DNA from: Campylobacter concisus | GTDB lineage: Bacteria; Campylobacterota; Campylobacteria; Campylobacterales; Campylobacteraceae | Assembly (NCBI RefSeq): GCF_003048875.2 | Contig: NZ_CP049264.1 | Location: 744,001 to 808,000, forward strand | DNA length: 64,000 nucleotides | Direction: 5' to 3' | Shown: positions 63,101 to 64,000 of the stretch, one piece after another | Position numbering within the stretch: position 1 is the stretch's first letter | Layout of the letters: every line of letters starts with the position of its first letter | Notes under the pieces: model-generated | Told to the model about the DNA's origin: nothing | Database searches by the model: none | What the model saw: only the letters and a program-made list of their open reading frames with translations | Made by a program: the position numbers and the translations under genes

Positions 63101-64000
63101 TTAAACAAAACTGTTAAGATCATCTTGATCTAAAAACTCATACTCACCGGTTACCCTAGCCACTGCTCTTAGCTTTTTGTTTCCTAGTGAAACTAAGATT
63201 ATATCTCCATTTTTTATCTCGTTTTTTAGTCTATTTATGGCTGTGACTGGAAAATCTACCGTTTCTTTTTTCATTTTTTCTAAAATTTGCTTGATATTTT
63301 CGCAATCGCTAAAATCAATCCAATTACCAAAACCAAGTAAAACAACGTTGTTTTTTATGCAATACTCAAAAACAAAGTCTTCATCCGGATTTTGAGAATT
63401 TCCCAAAGACATCTTCCAAAAATTTACATCTTCATTAAATTCTAATGTCTTATTTGCTTTGCCTTCAATGCTTTTTGCCATCTTGCAAAGTTTTTTAAAA
63501 ATCCCATCTTCAACATCGTATTTTATCTCTTTGTCGCTATCTGCTTCATCATTATTTAAAATAGGCTTTATGCCCTCAATAAATTCCTCATATCCATAGC
63601 TTTGATGAAATGTGATAAATTTTATTTGTCCCTTTTCTACATACTCTTTAAATTTAGATATATCATCGGAAGCATTGCCTTCTATAATTTCTAGTGCTTT
63701 ACGAACAACGCTATATGTTTTTCCTGTTCCTGGAGGCCCGTATAAAATTTGATTAAGTGGATAAGTTAATTTCTTGTCATTGTCGGTCATTTTATATCCT
63801 TCATTATCACTATTGTTTTGTTGATTATTTTCTGTATTTTTATAAAATTTTTCACATGTTAGATGATATACGTTTGTTAGTGCATTAAGTAAGTTTGCAT
63901 AATCAAGAGATGTAAAATTGTCTATATTTTCTATAGCAAAAAATATATTTCTTTCCCATGAAAATTTACCAAGTTTAAATCCTTCTACATGTATTTTTTT
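63101..64000 (-). CDS. mcrB: McrB N-terminal part with Walker A and EVE-like insert, partial at window edge
   Basis: This is the first part of mcrB. Walker A ILYGPPGTGKTYS and the AAA+ N-terminal block FITFHQSYGYEEFIEGIKPI are intact. An inserted domain follows (about FWKMSLGNSQNPDEDF to VRAVARVTGEYEF) that looks like an EVE/YTH-like modified-base reader. The frame has no start codon or stop from 63790 to the window edge, about 70 further codons (for example HVEGFKLGKFSWERNIFF), so the gene begins outside. It ends in a TAA at 63101-63103, after which the same frame continues into the C-terminal part. Confidence 0.8.
   Translation of the reverse strand, partial: KKIHVEGFKLGKFSWERNIFFAIENIDNFTSLDYANLLNALTNVYHLTCEKFYKNTENNQQNNSDNEGYKMTDNDKKLTYPLNQILYGPPGTGKTYSVVRKALEIIEGNASDDISKFKEYVEKGQIKFITFHQSYGYEEFIEGIKPILNNDEADSDKEIKYDVEDGIFKKLCKMAKSIEGKANKTLEFNEDVNFWKMSLGNSQNPDEDFVFEYCIKNNVVLLGFGNWIDFSDCENIKQILEKMKKETVDFPVTAINRLKNEIKNGDIILVSLGNKKLRAVARVTGEYEFLDQDDLNSFV

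Noticed and set aside
63070-63110. Frameshift as cause of the mcrB break
   Set aside because: Both halves are in the same reading frame; only a TAA codon separates them.
1-64000. tRNA or rRNA genes, IS elements and attachment sites
   Set aside because: All gaps over 60 bp were read; no cloverleaf pattern, rRNA signature, transposase or integrase gene was recognised.

Overview
The window is chromosomal DNA of an epsilonproteobacterium, almost certainly Campylobacter and probably of the C. concisus group. The evidence is the AT-rich composition with very frequent AAATTT words, extended -10 promoters of the TGnTATAAT type without clear -35 boxes, and gene blocks I recognise from Campylobacter: ppiD-ftsA-ftsZ, cbpA-hspR-kefB next to htrA-cprRS, prenyl synthase-hemA-proS-fxsA-hemC-ubiD, and rsmD-flgI-flgJ-flgM-flgN-flgK. 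The species is inference; no database was searched.

Layout. 1-5 kb: ppiD-ftsA-ftsZ division operon (minus strand) with a terminator at its end, then an adducin-like protein lacking the aldolase metal ligands. 5-14.5 kb: rsmH, an FtsL-like protein, a FUSC-family membrane protein, a D-amino acid aminotransferase, a tightly packed operon with DUF523, a two-helix membrane protein, a large lipoprotein joining NlpC/P60 and M15 (VanY-like) peptidase domains, a PIF1/RecD-like helicase and a small exported protein. 14.5-19 kb: lolA, secA and a LolC/FtsX-like permease. 19-20 kb: a small accessory patch with an EexN-type lipoprotein and a YoeB/DinJ toxin-antitoxin pair. 20-28.5 kb: KefB antiporter, HspR and CbpA with a probable HspR operator, HtrA, CprRS, a small unknown protein and an NhaP2-like antiporter. 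28.5-29 kb: a gap with three consecutive GC-rich hairpins. 29-40 kb: metY, then a long operon for isoprenoid/quinone and heme synthesis with proS, an Imm10-like orphan and ubiD. 39.9-40.7 kb: an 846-bp gap with a GC-rich island and degenerate 32-bp repeats. 40.7-46.7 kb: a DUF5644/HdrB-like protein, thiL, truD, a chemoreceptor and rnpB. 46.7-55 kb: two flagellar clusters, flaG-fliD-fliS-(FliT-like) on minus and the rod, hook and regulatory genes on plus, with sigma-54 and sigma-28 promoter candidates. 55-61 kb: sodC, a TSUP transporter, atpB, gatB, gpsA and an exported NagZ-type hydrolase. 61-64 kb: an McrBC-type modification-dependent restriction locus whose mcrB is cut by one in-frame stop codon and runs off the window.

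How they work together. Most of the window is housekeeping. The flagellar promoters fit the usual hierarchy: sigma-54 for the middle-class flgI operon and sigma-28 for flgM and for the flaG operon, with FlgM feeding back on sigma-28. HspR probably represses its own cbpA-hspR operon. The accessory content is limited to the TA/EexN patch, the Imm10-like gene, the McrBC locus, and the two structured gaps.
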